From: an uncultured Butyricicoccus sp.
GTDB lineage: Bacteria > Bacillota > Clostridia > Oscillospirales > Butyricicoccaceae
Direction of reading: 5' to 3'
NCBI GenBank assembly: GCA_900555465.1
Contig: USLE01000086.1
Span: 1-6,171, forward strand
Length of the DNA stretch: 6,171 nucleotides
Positions 1 to 5,886 of this stretch are shown piece by piece; position 1 is the stretch's first letter; each line of letters opens with the position of its first letter. A model generated the notes under the pieces. The model searched no databases. It was not told where the DNA came from and saw only the letters and a program-made list of their open reading frames with translations. The position numbers and the translations under genes were made by a program.

Positions 1-134
1 GCTATCCTTTTGTTCCTATACAAGCCAAGAATGTGGGTCGAAAACATTGTTTTTTGCCCCATATTTCATTTTTGTCAACAGGTCCATATTCTAACACAAA
101 ATGCCCGCTTTTCCAACATAAAACCAATTACGGT

Positions 135-163
135 TTGACAAATCTGGATAAGCGTGCTATACT
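135..163 (+). promoter_or_regulatory. Strong sigma-A type promoter with extended -10
   Basis: A perfect -35 box TTGACA (135-140) is followed by a 17-base spacer and the -10 box TATACT (158-163). A TG at 155-156, one base upstream of the -10 box, makes it an extended -10. Transcription would begin near base 170, giving a leader of about 50 bases before the start codon at 220. Such a near-consensus match suggests strong, housekeeping-type expression of the two genes downstream unless a regulator acts in the leader. Confidence 0.88.
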
Positions 164-173
164 GTTTCCATAA

Positions 174-203
174 TGTAACTTTTGAATGTAACCATTTTGT
201 AAC
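174..203 (+). repeat. Three direct copies of TGTAAC in the 5' leader
   Basis: TGTAAC occurs at 174-179, 187-192 and 198-203, with gaps of 7 and 5 bases. The first two copies extend to AATGTAAC. Read on the other strand they are GTTACA direct repeats, two of them 11 bases apart, which is the geometry many OmpR/PhoB-family response regulators recognise. They lie downstream of the -10 box, so a bound protein would be expected to block transcription rather than activate it. The repeats are seen directly; the operator role is inference. Confidence 0.45.
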
Positions 204-206
204 TAT

Positions 207-212
207 AAGGAG
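207..212 (+). promoter_or_regulatory. Ribosome binding site fixing the start at 220
   Basis: AAGGAG lies 7 bases before the ATG at 220. This site decides the start: the reading frame is open further upstream to an ATG at 154, but that codon lies inside the promoter between the -35 and -10 boxes and could not be on the main transcript. Confidence 0.85.
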
Positions 213-219
213 CATACAA

Positions 220-519
220 ATGTCCACGACAGCCAAGAAGAAAGAACTTCTGGAATATAAGGGTCACCCGCTGATGCGTAAGGAAAATATTATTTATTAC
301 GGCTCTATGAGTGATTCTCACATCATTATGATGCAGATTCTTGAATCCAACGAGGTCAAAGGGATGCCGGTTGCCAAGCGCGTTTCCGTGCAGCTGCAGC
401 AGACCAATCCCAACGTCCGTATGAAGGAGCGCATTGTCAAAAAGACCGAGAAGAACAGCCTTTGGGCTGCGATGGATATTGCGTCCATCTGGCTCGGCCG
501 CGCGCTCAACAGCAAGTAA
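220..519 (+). CDS. Conserved-type small protein of unknown function
   Basis: This encodes a 99-residue, Lys/Arg-rich, probably cytoplasmic protein with no signal peptide, membrane segment or cysteine cluster. The N-terminal third contains an EYKGHPLMRKENIIYYG segment that looks like two beta strands joined by a turn. The middle has a hydrophobic, methionine-rich strand (HIIMMQILES) and a VSVQLQQTNPNVR segment. The C-terminus is basic and then amphipathic (WAAMDIASIWLGRAL). From memory, clostridial genomes carry similar short proteins annotated only as hypothetical; this is unverified. It is the first gene after a very strong promoter and lies 38 bases upstream of a wall hydrolase gene without a terminator between, so the two are probably co-transcribed. 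That linkage does not by itself give a function. Confidence 0.88.
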   Translation: MSTTAKKKELLEYKGHPLMRKENIIYYGSMSDSHIIMMQILESNEVKGMPVAKRVSVQLQQTNPNVRMKERIVKKTEKNSLWAAMDIASIWLGRALNSK

Positions 520-557
520 CCAACCCAAACATCCGCATAAAATTGGAGGCCTTTTTC

Positions 558-1484
558 ATGCACTCTACGAAAAAACTGGTCCGCCTCGCCGTTTCCGGCG
601 CGCTGGCGGTATCCATGCTGCTCCCCAGTTCTCTGGCGATGTATCAGGCAAAGGTAAAAGCAGATGCACTTTATCTGCGTGAGTCGCCCGGCGGCGAGAT
701 CATCACCACCCTGCCGCAGAACACGATGGTAGCCGTTCTGAACAACAGCAGCAGCTGGTACAAGGTCGTTGCAAACGGCAAGGAAGGCTATGTCAGCAGC
801 GAATTCCTGACCGGCTCGCTGACCACGGACTTCTCCCTGGGCAGCGCCAAGATCGTCTGCGACACCAGCGTCAACTTCCGTTCCCAGCCGAACACTTCTT
901 CCTCTGTTCTGGCTTCTCTGCGCAACGGCACGGTTGTCAGTGTGACCGGCGTTCAGGGCGGCTGGTTCAAGGTTACATACAACGGCCAGAAGGGCTATGT
1001 CCATCCGGATTACCTGTCCTTCTCGAATGTACAGTCCTCTGGCTCTACGGGTTCGAGCGGTTCCAGCTCGATCACCCCGCCGAGCAATTCGGTCTCCTAC
1101 AACGGCTCGAGCGAAAAGCGCGCAGCGGTTCTGGAGTATGCAGCGCAGTTCCTCGGCACCCCGTATGTTTACGGCGGCAGCACCCCGAGCGGCTTTGACT
1201 GCTCCGGCTTCACCTCTTATGTATTCAAGAACACGGTAGGCTCGATTCCGCGCGTTGCGCAGGCCCAGTTTGACGCCACGACCCGTGTTTCTATGGACGA
1301 GCTCCTGCCGGGCGATCTGGTATTCTTCGGCAGCAGCGCATCCTCGATCAGCCACGTTGGCATTTACGTCGGCAACAATCAGTTCATCCACTCCCCGCAC
1401 ACCGGCGATGTGGTCAAGTATGATTCCCTGACCGGCAGCTACGCTTCCCGTTTCCAGGGCGGCGGCCGCGTGATCTTTGACTAA
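558..1484 (+). CDS. Secreted SH3b-SH3b-NlpC/P60 peptidoglycan endopeptidase
   Basis: This encodes a 308-residue exported cell-wall hydrolase. The start at 558 has GGAGG (545-549) 8 bases upstream. Residues 1-27 or 1-35 form a Sec signal peptide: basic HSTKK, a hydrophobic core, and possible cleavage after SLA (27) or VKA (35). Two bacterial SH3 domains follow, about 33-85 and 97-155, each with the LYLRESPG or VNFRSQPN pattern, a W-[YF]-K-V strand and a GYV end; such domains bind the wall. A Ser/Gly/Pro linker spans about 156-183. The NlpC/P60 domain (186-308) has FDCSGF with nucleophile Cys215, SHVGIY with His266, and FIHS with His278 as the likely third catalytic residue. The family usually cuts D-Glu to meso-diaminopimelate or L-Lys bonds in stem peptides; the exact bond is inferred. 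The role may be cell separation or wall turnover. Confidence 0.95.
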   Translation: MHSTKKLVRLAVSGALAVSMLLPSSLAMYQAKVKADALYLRESPGGEIITTLPQNTMVAVLNNSSSWYKVVANGKEGYVSSEFLTGSLTTDFSLGSAKIVCDTSVNFRSQPNTSSSVLASLRNGTVVSVTGVQGGWFKVTYNGQKGYVHPDYLSFSNVQSSGSTGSSGSSSITPPSNSVSYNGSSEKRAAVLEYAAQFLGTPYVYGGSTPSGFDCSGFTSYVFKNTVGSIPRVAQAQFDATTRVSMDELLPGDLVFFGSSASSISHVGIYVGNNQFIHSPHTGDVVKYDSLTGSYASRFQGGGRVIFD

Positions 1485-1497
1485 GTCAAAAACGGAT

Positions 1498-1528
1498 AAG
1501 CCCTTCGGCTGTACGCCGAAGGGCTTTT
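1498..1528. terminator. Intrinsic terminator between convergent genes
   Basis: A 12-base stem (1498-1509 with 1515-1526) closes a 5-base loop (1510-1514) and runs into TTTT (1525-1528) on the plus strand, ending the endopeptidase transcript. It lies 1 base from the stop codon of the convergent minus-strand gene. On the minus strand the hairpin is followed by TTATCCGTTTTT, so it may act in both directions, more weakly for that gene. Confidence 0.88.
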
Positions 1529-1529
1529 G

Positions 1530-2099
1530 TTATGTGAGGATGGAAAGCGTCCCATCCTCCCACCGCAGCTCGGCCGGCACGATCTGCTGCGCCGCCAGCT
1601 GCCGGTTGATCGCCTCAGCGATCTGATCGGAAAGGGCTTCCGCAATGTCCTCGGGCAGCGCAATCCCCGCGATCTCGGCCTGCCTGCATTGCAGGGATAT
1701 CGCGCCATCCTGCACCGAAGCCGTCCAGCTGGCCGAAACCTTGCAGCTGTCCGGCAGAAAGAGCAGCGCAGTCCGCAGGTTTCCGGGGACCAGCCCGCTG
1801 TCGGCCAGCGCCTGCCGCTGTACATTGGCGCTGACGGAAATCGTCTGATCCGCATGGATCGCGGCGGACAGATCATCCGGCGCAAACGGCAGCGCCTGCG
1901 CGATCATTTCACGCAGTCCCTCTTCGCTCAGCTGAAACCCCACGTTCTGTTCCTCCTGTTCTTCTGCCGCCTCGCCGGAAGGCACGGGCTGCGTCTCGGC
2001 TTCCGGGTGCCCAAGCATCATTCTGCCGATCATCAGGAGGCACAAAAGCATGCAGATGCCTAAAATCAGCGTATAGACAAAGCTCTTCTCCTCCTGCAT
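1530..2099 (-). CDS. Membrane-anchored extracytoplasmic protein, unknown function
   Basis: This encodes 189 residues. The start at 2099 is chosen because a GGGAGGGAG stretch lies about 9 bases upstream and the hydrophobic anchor follows at once; the open frame runs further upstream, but only through arginine-rich low-quality sequence. Residues 1-6 are polar, 7-29 form a single transmembrane helix, and 31-52 are an acidic Pro/Glu/Gln linker. The rest (about 53-189) is predicted outside the cell, with alternating helices and strands: an amphipathic helix, ISVSANV and VSASWTASV strands, then an LPEDIAEALSDQIAEAINRQL helix and a final short strand. This order faintly resembles the YpmS/DUF2140 type of membrane-anchored protein, but I see no diagnostic motif and hold that loosely. 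It lies alone between two terminators, and I see no clear promoter in the 66 bases before it. Confidence 0.85.
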   Translation of the reverse strand: MQEEKSFVYTLILGICMLLCLLMIGRMMLGHPEAETQPVPSGEAAEEQEEQNVGFQLSEEGLREMIAQALPFAPDDLSAAIHADQTISVSANVQRQALADSGLVPGNLRTALLFLPDSCKVSASWTASVQDGAISLQCRQAEIAGIALPEDIAEALSDQIAEAINRQLAAQQIVPAELRWEDGTLSILT

Positions 2100-2165
2100 G
2101 GACGCTGTCTCCCTCCCTGTTGGTGTATGATACTTTATGCGGCGCCGCCGCGGGATATGCGCATG

Positions 2166-2203
2166 AAAAGGCACCTGCCGGGCAAATGCCCGGCAGGTGC
2201 TTT
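2166..2203 (-). terminator. Intrinsic terminator of the cysteine-rich gene
   Basis: A perfect 13-base stem, GCACCTGCCGGGC (2171-2183) with 2188-2200, closes an AAAT loop. On the minus strand it is followed by C and TTTT (complement of 2166-2169). It starts about 30 bases after the stop codon of the cysteine-rich gene and separates it from the membrane protein gene further along the same strand. On the plus strand only TTT follows, and no plus-strand gene needs it. Confidence 0.87.
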
Positions 2204-2231
2204 GCTATTCGGATGGAATGATTGGTTTTGC

Positions 2232-3182
2232 TTAGTTGCAGCATCTGCTGCCGCAGCTGTTGCCATTGCTGTTACCGCAGCCACAGCCATTGGAATTGTC
2301 CTTGCAGCCGCAGCCGTTGGAGTTGACCGCGTCCGCAAACAGCCGGTCAGAAGCGTCCTGCTGGGGCGGGAAGAACTCGTCGATCGGGAACTCGAAGTTC
2401 GCAAAGACCTCGCAGGGATCCTGCTCCCCGCCGACACCGCTGTTCGAGCAGTCGCGGCGCGGCAGGCAGATGTCAAACGCCGGCATGAGCAGCTGGATAT
2501 CGCGCTCGAGGCGGATGATCGAGAACTGGCCCAGGGTGACAAACAGCTGGTTGCCGTCGTCGCTCAGCACCAGACTGTCACCGCCGAAGCACGAGCAGAT
2601 CGAACGCGGCACTTCGTGCAGGCGGCAGCAGCAGCAGTTGCACGAAGTCTCAGGCGATACGATGCGCGCGTCGAGCAGGATCGGGTCAACGACCTCAACG
2701 ACCGCAGTCGGCTTGTTGCTGTCCGGGCAGAGCTGAATATCGTTCTCATCCTCCACAAAGCGGGACGAGAAAATGCGTGCGCCGCCCTCGCCGCCGAACA
2801 GGATGACACGCTTGTCAAACACTGCCAGGCCGTCAATGATGCGCGGACGGCCGATCACGCAGCTGACCTCGCATTCGATGCGGTAGAAGAAGCGGATGTC
2901 GACCGTGTAGAAACCGCGGTTAAACTGCACCCGCTCGACGTCGATTTTCACGCAGAGCAGCTCCGCCGCGCGCGGCTTGACGGATGCGATGCCGCCGGCA
3001 TCGAGCAGTTCCTGCGCATCCCGGCACAGATAGACGCGGATGTCGCGCAGGCACTCTTTGCTCCGGCAGGAGTCGTAGACTTTCTTGGTGTGGACACAGA
3101 CCGCCTCGCGGAAACCGCCGGCAGCTGCATTATTATTGTTACTGCCGCAGATCGGACCGGGGCAGCAGACTTTATCAGCCAT
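2232..3182 (-). CDS. Cysteine-rich conserved-type clostridial protein, unknown function
   Basis: This encodes 316 residues with 28 cysteines (about 9 percent). The ATG at 3182 is the start because GGAGG lies 8 bases before it; an in-frame TTG at 3197 overlaps that site and is not a start. Cysteines cluster at the N-terminus (6, 7, 12), around residues 29-53 (VYDSCRSKECL), in CNCCCC (181-186) plus CSC (196-198), and in a Gly/Asn/Ser/Cys tail (287-316). Between them are regular, strand-rich segments such as FNRGFYTVDIRFFYRI (87-102) and VVEVVDPILLDARIV (161-175). There is no signal peptide or membrane segment, so it acts in the cytoplasm or on a structure assembled inside the cell. From memory, related proteins are widespread in Clostridia as hypothetical proteins. 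A disulfide-linked or metal-binding role, for example in a spore layer, fits the composition but is inference. No spore gene or sporulation promoter is visible nearby. Confidence 0.93.
   Translation of the reverse strand: MADKVCCPGPICGSNNNNAAAGGFREAVCVHTKKVYDSCRSKECLRDIRVYLCRDAQELLDAGGIASVKPRAAELLCVKIDVERVQFNRGFYTVDIRFFYRIECEVSCVIGRPRIIDGLAVFDKRVILFGGEGGARIFSSRFVEDENDIQLCPDSNKPTAVVEVVDPILLDARIVSPETSCNCCCCRLHEVPRSICSCFGGDSLVLSDDGNQLFVTLGQFSIIRLERDIQLLMPAFDICLPRRDCSNSGVGGEQDPCEVFANFEFPIDEFFPPQQDASDRLFADAVNSNGCGCKDNSNGCGCGNSNGNSCGSRCCN
2235..2324 (-). repeat. Tandem-repeat C-terminal tail (NSNGCGC units)
   Basis: The last 30 codons of the cysteine-rich gene contain two copies of NSNGCGC, encoded at 2304-2324 and 2277-2297, a 27-base period. 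They agree at 18 of 21 bases, and the three differences (AAC/AAT twice, TGC/TGT once) are all synonymous. A third, degenerate copy (NSNGNSC, 2253-2273) follows, and the protein ends in CGSRCCN. The tail looks built by duplication and kept by selection on the protein. Confidence 0.75.
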
Positions 3183-3190
3183 GTATATTA

Positions 3191-3195
3191 CCTCC
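3191..3195 (-). promoter_or_regulatory. Ribosome binding site of the cysteine-rich gene
   Basis: On the minus strand the sequence is TTGGAGGTAATATACATG. GGAGG lies 8 bases before the ATG at 3182. It includes part of the in-frame TTG/GAG codons, which rules out the upstream TTG as a start. Confidence 0.9.
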
Positions 3196-3197
3196 AA

Positions 3198-3221
3198 AAA
3201 CGTGATTGAAGAGCCTTCAAT
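3198..3221 (-). promoter_or_regulatory. Small hairpin plus T-run just before a ribosome binding site
   Basis: The inverted repeat ATTGAAG / CTTCAAT (3205-3211 with 3215-3221, loop AGC on the plus strand) is followed on the minus strand by CACG and TTTTT, then directly by GGAGG. It lies between the methyltransferase stop (3250) and the cysteine-rich gene start (3182). It could be a weak terminator of the methyltransferase transcript, an attenuator, or a stabilising 5' hairpin. The 7-base AT-rich stem and the 4-base gap before the T-run make it a poor standard terminator. Confidence 0.4.
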
Positions 3222-3249
3222 ACCAGTTTATTCAGAGGCGGTCATGGTG

Positions 3250-4455
3250 TTACTGCAGCAGGTCCTCATCCGTGACAAAAAACTCGTTTTCCATCTCCAT
3301 GCAGCGGCGGTCCAGCTCGGAAGTGGTGCCGAGCACGCGCCGTACTGCATCATACTCCTGCCGGGCGCGCGCGTTCACCTTGCCGGTGCGCACCGCGCGG
3401 ATGAGCAGATTTTTCGGCGTATCGAGCGGCGAGATATACTCCACGACCGATACCTTATACCCCTCGGCTTCGAGCTTGAGCGCGCGCATGCTGTCGGTCA
3501 GCACGTCGTTGAAACGCGCCTTGAACACGCCGAACTTGGTCAGCGGCTCCAGCCCGGGCAGCGTATACTGGTCGAGCAGCTCCTTGTGGCAGCACGGCAC
3601 ACAGGCGATATACTTGGCACGCGCACGGATCGCGGTCGCCAGCGCGAGGTCGGTCGCAATGTCACAGGCGTGCAGCGAGATCACGGCCGTTACGTTTTTC
3701 GGCGGCTGGTAGGTGCGCAGGTCCGCGCACTGGAACACCATATTATGATAGCCGAGGCGCTTTGCCATTGCCCGGCTCTCCTCGATCACATGCTCGTTGA
3801 TATCCACGCCGATCACGCGGCAGCGGCGGTGCAGCACCTCATGCAGATAATAGTTCATGACAAAGCTGAGGTAGGACTTGCCGCAGGCGCAGTCGAGCAG
3901 CACGATCTCCTCGCTGTCGTCCTGCTCAAACATGGGCGCGACCAGCTCGACATAGTGGTCGATCTGGTTGTATTTGCGGATCATGTCGTTTTTGAGCTTG
4001 CCGTCTGCGGTCAGGATGCCGATCTCACGCAGCAGCGCCGCCGCCTGAACGACACGGATCAGGTATTGCCGCCCGCTGTCCAGCAGGGGGTTCGCGGCCG
4101 CGGCCTTTTCCTCTGCCGTGGCTTCGCGCTCGGCCTGCTTCATCTGCACCCCGCGCGCCGTAACCGACAGGGTCACGACCGCACTGCGCTCGGTATAGGT
4201 CAGCACAGATTCTTCAAACTTCTCCGCCTGCTCGGCGAAAAACGCGCAGAAACCGGCGGCATCCACCTCGCGCGCACTTCCCTGAAAACGCAGCGTATAG
4301 CCCTGTTCTGTTCTCGCCAGCTGCGCATCGAATTTCTTTTTGCCCGAGGTGAACGTGCAGACTGCCTGCACGAAAAAGTCCCGGTTTTTGGTCAGGCGCG
4401 CCGAAATACCGCTGAGCAGCAGCTTCAGCTTCGCCGCATCTCCTTTTTGCATCAT
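3250..4455 (-). CDS. Class I SAM-dependent methyltransferase (Methyltransf_32 type)
   Basis: This encodes 401 residues. Of two adjacent ATG codons (4455, 4452), 4455 is preferred because AAAGG lies 9 bases before it. Residues 1-120 are a separate N-terminal region, strand-rich around 26-60 and then helical, that I do not recognise. The catalytic Rossmann domain follows: KNDMIRKYNQIDHYVELV (155-172), SAM-binding motif I LLDCACGKSY (186-195), acidic residue D218 at the end of strand 2 (VIGVDIN), CADLRTY (243-249), LHACDIATD (261-269) and VPCCHKEL (286-293), ending in TPKNLLIRAV (346-355). The DCACGKSYLSF, LHACD and PCCH motifs are those of the Pfam Methyltransf_32 group that includes METTL25 and GSTCD. 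The substrate in bacteria is unknown to me; RNA or protein are both possible. No signal peptide is present, so it is cytoplasmic. The gene appears to have its own promoter and may read into the cysteine-rich gene. Confidence 0.93.
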   Translation of the reverse strand: MMQKGDAAKLKLLLSGISARLTKNRDFFVQAVCTFTSGKKKFDAQLARTEQGYTLRFQGSAREVDAAGFCAFFAEQAEKFEESVLTYTERSAVVTLSVTARGVQMKQAEREATAEEKAAAANPLLDSGRQYLIRVVQAAALLREIGILTADGKLKNDMIRKYNQIDHYVELVAPMFEQDDSEEIVLLDCACGKSYLSFVMNYYLHEVLHRRCRVIGVDINEHVIEESRAMAKRLGYHNMVFQCADLRTYQPPKNVTAVISLHACDIATDLALATAIRARAKYIACVPCCHKELLDQYTLPGLEPLTKFGVFKARFNDVLTDSMRALKLEAEGYKVSVVEYISPLDTPKNLLIRAVRTGKVNARARQEYDAVRRVLGTTSELDRRCMEMENEFFVTDEDLLQ

Positions 4456-4477
4456 GTATCACAACCTTTACTGCAAT

Positions 4478-4507
4478 ATACTATCATAAAAAAGTGTAAT
4501 CTGGCAA
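4478..4507 (-). promoter_or_regulatory. Possible promoter of the methyltransferase gene
   Basis: On the minus strand TTGCCA (complement of 4502-4507) is followed after 18 bases by TAGTAT (complement of 4478-4483), inside an AT-rich gap that follows the terminator of the ABC operon. TATGAT and TATATT occur nearby as alternative -10 boxes with poorer spacing. A promoter is needed here because the upstream operon ends at 4530-4557. Confidence 0.42.
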
Positions 4508-4529
4508 ACCTTTCTGCACGATTTTACAG

Positions 4530-4557
4530 AAAAACAGCCGCCCCGAAAGGCGGCTGC
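4530..4557 (-). terminator. Intrinsic terminator of the ABC transporter operon
   Basis: An 8-base GC-rich stem (CAGCCGCC at 4535-4542 with 4549-4556) closes a 6-base loop. On the minus strand it is followed by TTTTT (complement of 4530-4534). It begins only a few bases after the stop codon of the ATPase gene at 4562. Confidence 0.88.
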
Positions 4558-4561
4558 GCTG

Positions 4562-5122
4562 CTACATCAATAAAAATGTCTGATACTCCGGAAAGCACTC
4601 CTCCATGCCGTGCGATACGGCAACCACCGTCCGACCATCGCGGTACGCTGCGATGACCTGCGCCGCGCGCTCGGCCGCCGCTGCATCCAGCCCGGTAAAC
4701 GGCTCGTCCAGCACCAATACGTCGCTTTCCGCGGCCAGCGCGCGCGCCAGCGCGACGCGGCGGCGCATCCCGCCGGACAAGGTGCGCACCGGCTGCTGCA
4801 AGGAGGCACCCGGCAGCAGGCCGGTCAGGATCTCCCTGACGCGGGCCGCATCCGGACACACCAGCCCCACGTTTTCCAGCGCGCTCCAGTGCTCGACCAG
4901 ACGGTCCTCCTGAAACACCGGCGCGAACCGGACACCGGAGATGCCGGAGATCCGGCCGGTATCCGGCTGCTCGAGCCCCATCAGCAGCCGGAGCAGCGTG
5001 GTCTTGCCGATGCCGGAGATGCCGCTGACCAGCCAGCGCTGCCCGGCCTCAATGCGCCAGTTGACATTCTGCAAAACCGGCTGGCCGTCGTAGGATTTGC
5101 CTACCCTTTGAAAGAGGATCAT
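4562..5122 (-). CDS. ABC importer ATP-binding protein (SsuB/TauB type)
   Basis: This encodes a 186-residue ATPase that powers the adjacent permease at the inner face of the membrane. All nucleotide-binding motifs are present: Walker A GISGIGKTT (34-42), Q-loop Gln71, signature LSGGM (115-119), Walker B VLVLDEP (135-141) with catalytic Glu140, D-loop GLDA (144-147) and switch His171. It is short for the SsuB/TauB group, which is usually about 240-260 residues. The protein ends 15 residues after the switch histidine, and the helical region between the Q-loop and signature is compact, so it looks like a minimal but intact domain. The ATG at 5122 overlaps the permease stop as ATGA, with a GGGGGG run 7 bases upstream, so translation is probably coupled. 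It is the last gene of the operon. Confidence 0.94.
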   Translation of the reverse strand: MILFQRVGKSYDGQPVLQNVNWRIEAGQRWLVSGISGIGKTTLLRLLMGLEQPDTGRISGISGVRFAPVFQEDRLVEHWSALENVGLVCPDAARVREILTGLLPGASLQQPVRTLSGGMRRRVALARALAAESDVLVLDEPFTGLDAAAAERAAQVIAAYRDGRTVVAVSHGMEECFPEYQTFLLM

Positions 5123-5886
5123 CTGCCGTCCCCCCATTTCCGCTGCATCCGGCTGACAAAGCAGACCAGCAGCTTTTCCAGCGCAACGCTGAGCACGATA
5201 ATGACAAACGACCATGCGAACAGATCCGCGGTATTCAGATACAGCTTGGACAGATACAGCTGCTCGCCGATCGACCAGCGCGGCAGGCCGATGATCTCGC
5301 CCGCCACCCCGGCTTTGAGCGCCATGCCGACCGAAACGCGGCACGCGGACAGCAGGTACGGCATGACAGCGGGCAGATAGACCGCGCGCCGCTTCTGCCC
5401 GCCGGACAGGCGGAACATCTGCGCCATCTCGAGCATTTTGGGATCGACACTGCGCAGCCCCTCATACAAATTGATGTACACCGCCGGGAATACGACGAAA
5501 AACGCGGTCAGCACGGAGATCCACGCCGAGCGGATCCAGATGAGCGCCACGACCACAAAGCACGCCACCGGCACGCTTTTCATGATCTGCACCGCAGGCT
5601 CTATCAGGATGCGCACAAACGGGAATCGGTACGCCAGCGCCGCCAGCAGGCACCCCAGCGCGAACGCCAGCAGGAAACCCGCTGCGATCTTGCCCAGCGA
5701 ATGCGCGATGGAAAGCCAGAAATCACCTTCCACCAGCATGGAAAACAGGCTCTGTACGGTCTGTACAGGGCCTGCAAACAACAGATCAGGGAGCGGCAGG
5801 GACACCGCCTGCCAGACCGCCAGCCAAAAGACGGCGGCTGTCAGGCGGCGCACCCAGCGCTTATCCCAGATAGTAGAAGCCTTCAT
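5119..5886 (-). CDS. ABC importer permease (SsuC/TauC type)
   Basis: This encodes a 255-residue membrane permease of the binding-protein-dependent transport family. Hydrophobic segments lie near 14-32, 64-86, 104-120, 121-143, 173-193 and 222-244, giving the usual six helices. The cytoplasmic EAA loop, which docks on the ATPase, is LEMAQMFRLSGGQKRRAVYLPAVMP without its ends (about 153-176). The normally conserved glycine of this loop is Arg159 (codon CGC) here, while the following LP (171-172) is kept. The length is typical of SsuC/TauC/ThiX proteins. AGGAGG lies 11 bases before the ATG at 5886, and no other start codon is available between them. The gene begins inside the end of the binding-protein gene (26-base overlap) and ends in a 4-base overlap with the ATPase gene. 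Substrates in the family include sulfonates, taurine, nitrate and pyrimidine thiamine precursors; which one applies cannot be told. Confidence 0.95.
   Translation of the reverse strand: MKASTIWDKRWVRRLTAAVFWLAVWQAVSLPLPDLLFAGPVQTVQSLFSMLVEGDFWLSIAHSLGKIAAGFLLAFALGCLLAALAYRFPFVRILIEPAVQIMKSVPVACFVVVALIWIRSAWISVLTAFFVVFPAVYINLYEGLRSVDPKMLEMAQMFRLSGGQKRRAVYLPAVMPYLLSACRVSVGMALKAGVAGEIIGLPRWSIGEQLYLSKLYLNTADLFAWSFVIIVLSVALEKLLVCFVSRMQRKWGDGR

Noticed and set aside
49..78. Possible leftward promoter starting at TTGACA on the minus strand (complement of 73-78)
   Set aside because: No -10 box lies at 16-18 bases spacing (only A-runs), and no minus-strand gene is visible to the left within the window.
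154..219. N-terminal extension of the 99-residue protein from an ATG at 154
   Set aside because: That ATG falls between the -35 and -10 boxes, and a good AAGGAG site precedes the ATG at 220.
318..1400. Long minus-strand open frame opposite the NlpC/P60 gene
   Set aside because: It is an antisense shadow of two well-supported plus-strand genes, with Arg/Ala-rich composition and no domain.
3198..3234. Sigma-G/F type promoter before the cysteine-rich gene (TGAATA on the minus strand)
   Set aside because: At 17-20 bases spacing the -10 candidates (CTTCAAT, CAATCA) match the forespore consensus poorly, so it is not listed as a promoter.
2127..4656. Long plus-strand open frames (2127-3209 and 3085-4656) opposite the cysteine-rich and methyltransferase genes
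   Set aside because: They are low-complexity Ala/Arg/Leu/His-rich translations antisense to genes with clear domains and ribosome binding sites. In GC-rich DNA such antisense frames stay open by codon bias, and no ribosome binding site or recognisable motif supports them.
5751..5768. Repeat and palindrome CTGTACGGTCTGTACAG as an operator
   Set aside because: It lies inside the permease coding region and is explained by the repeated VQ-T-VQ codons; nothing places a regulated promoter there.
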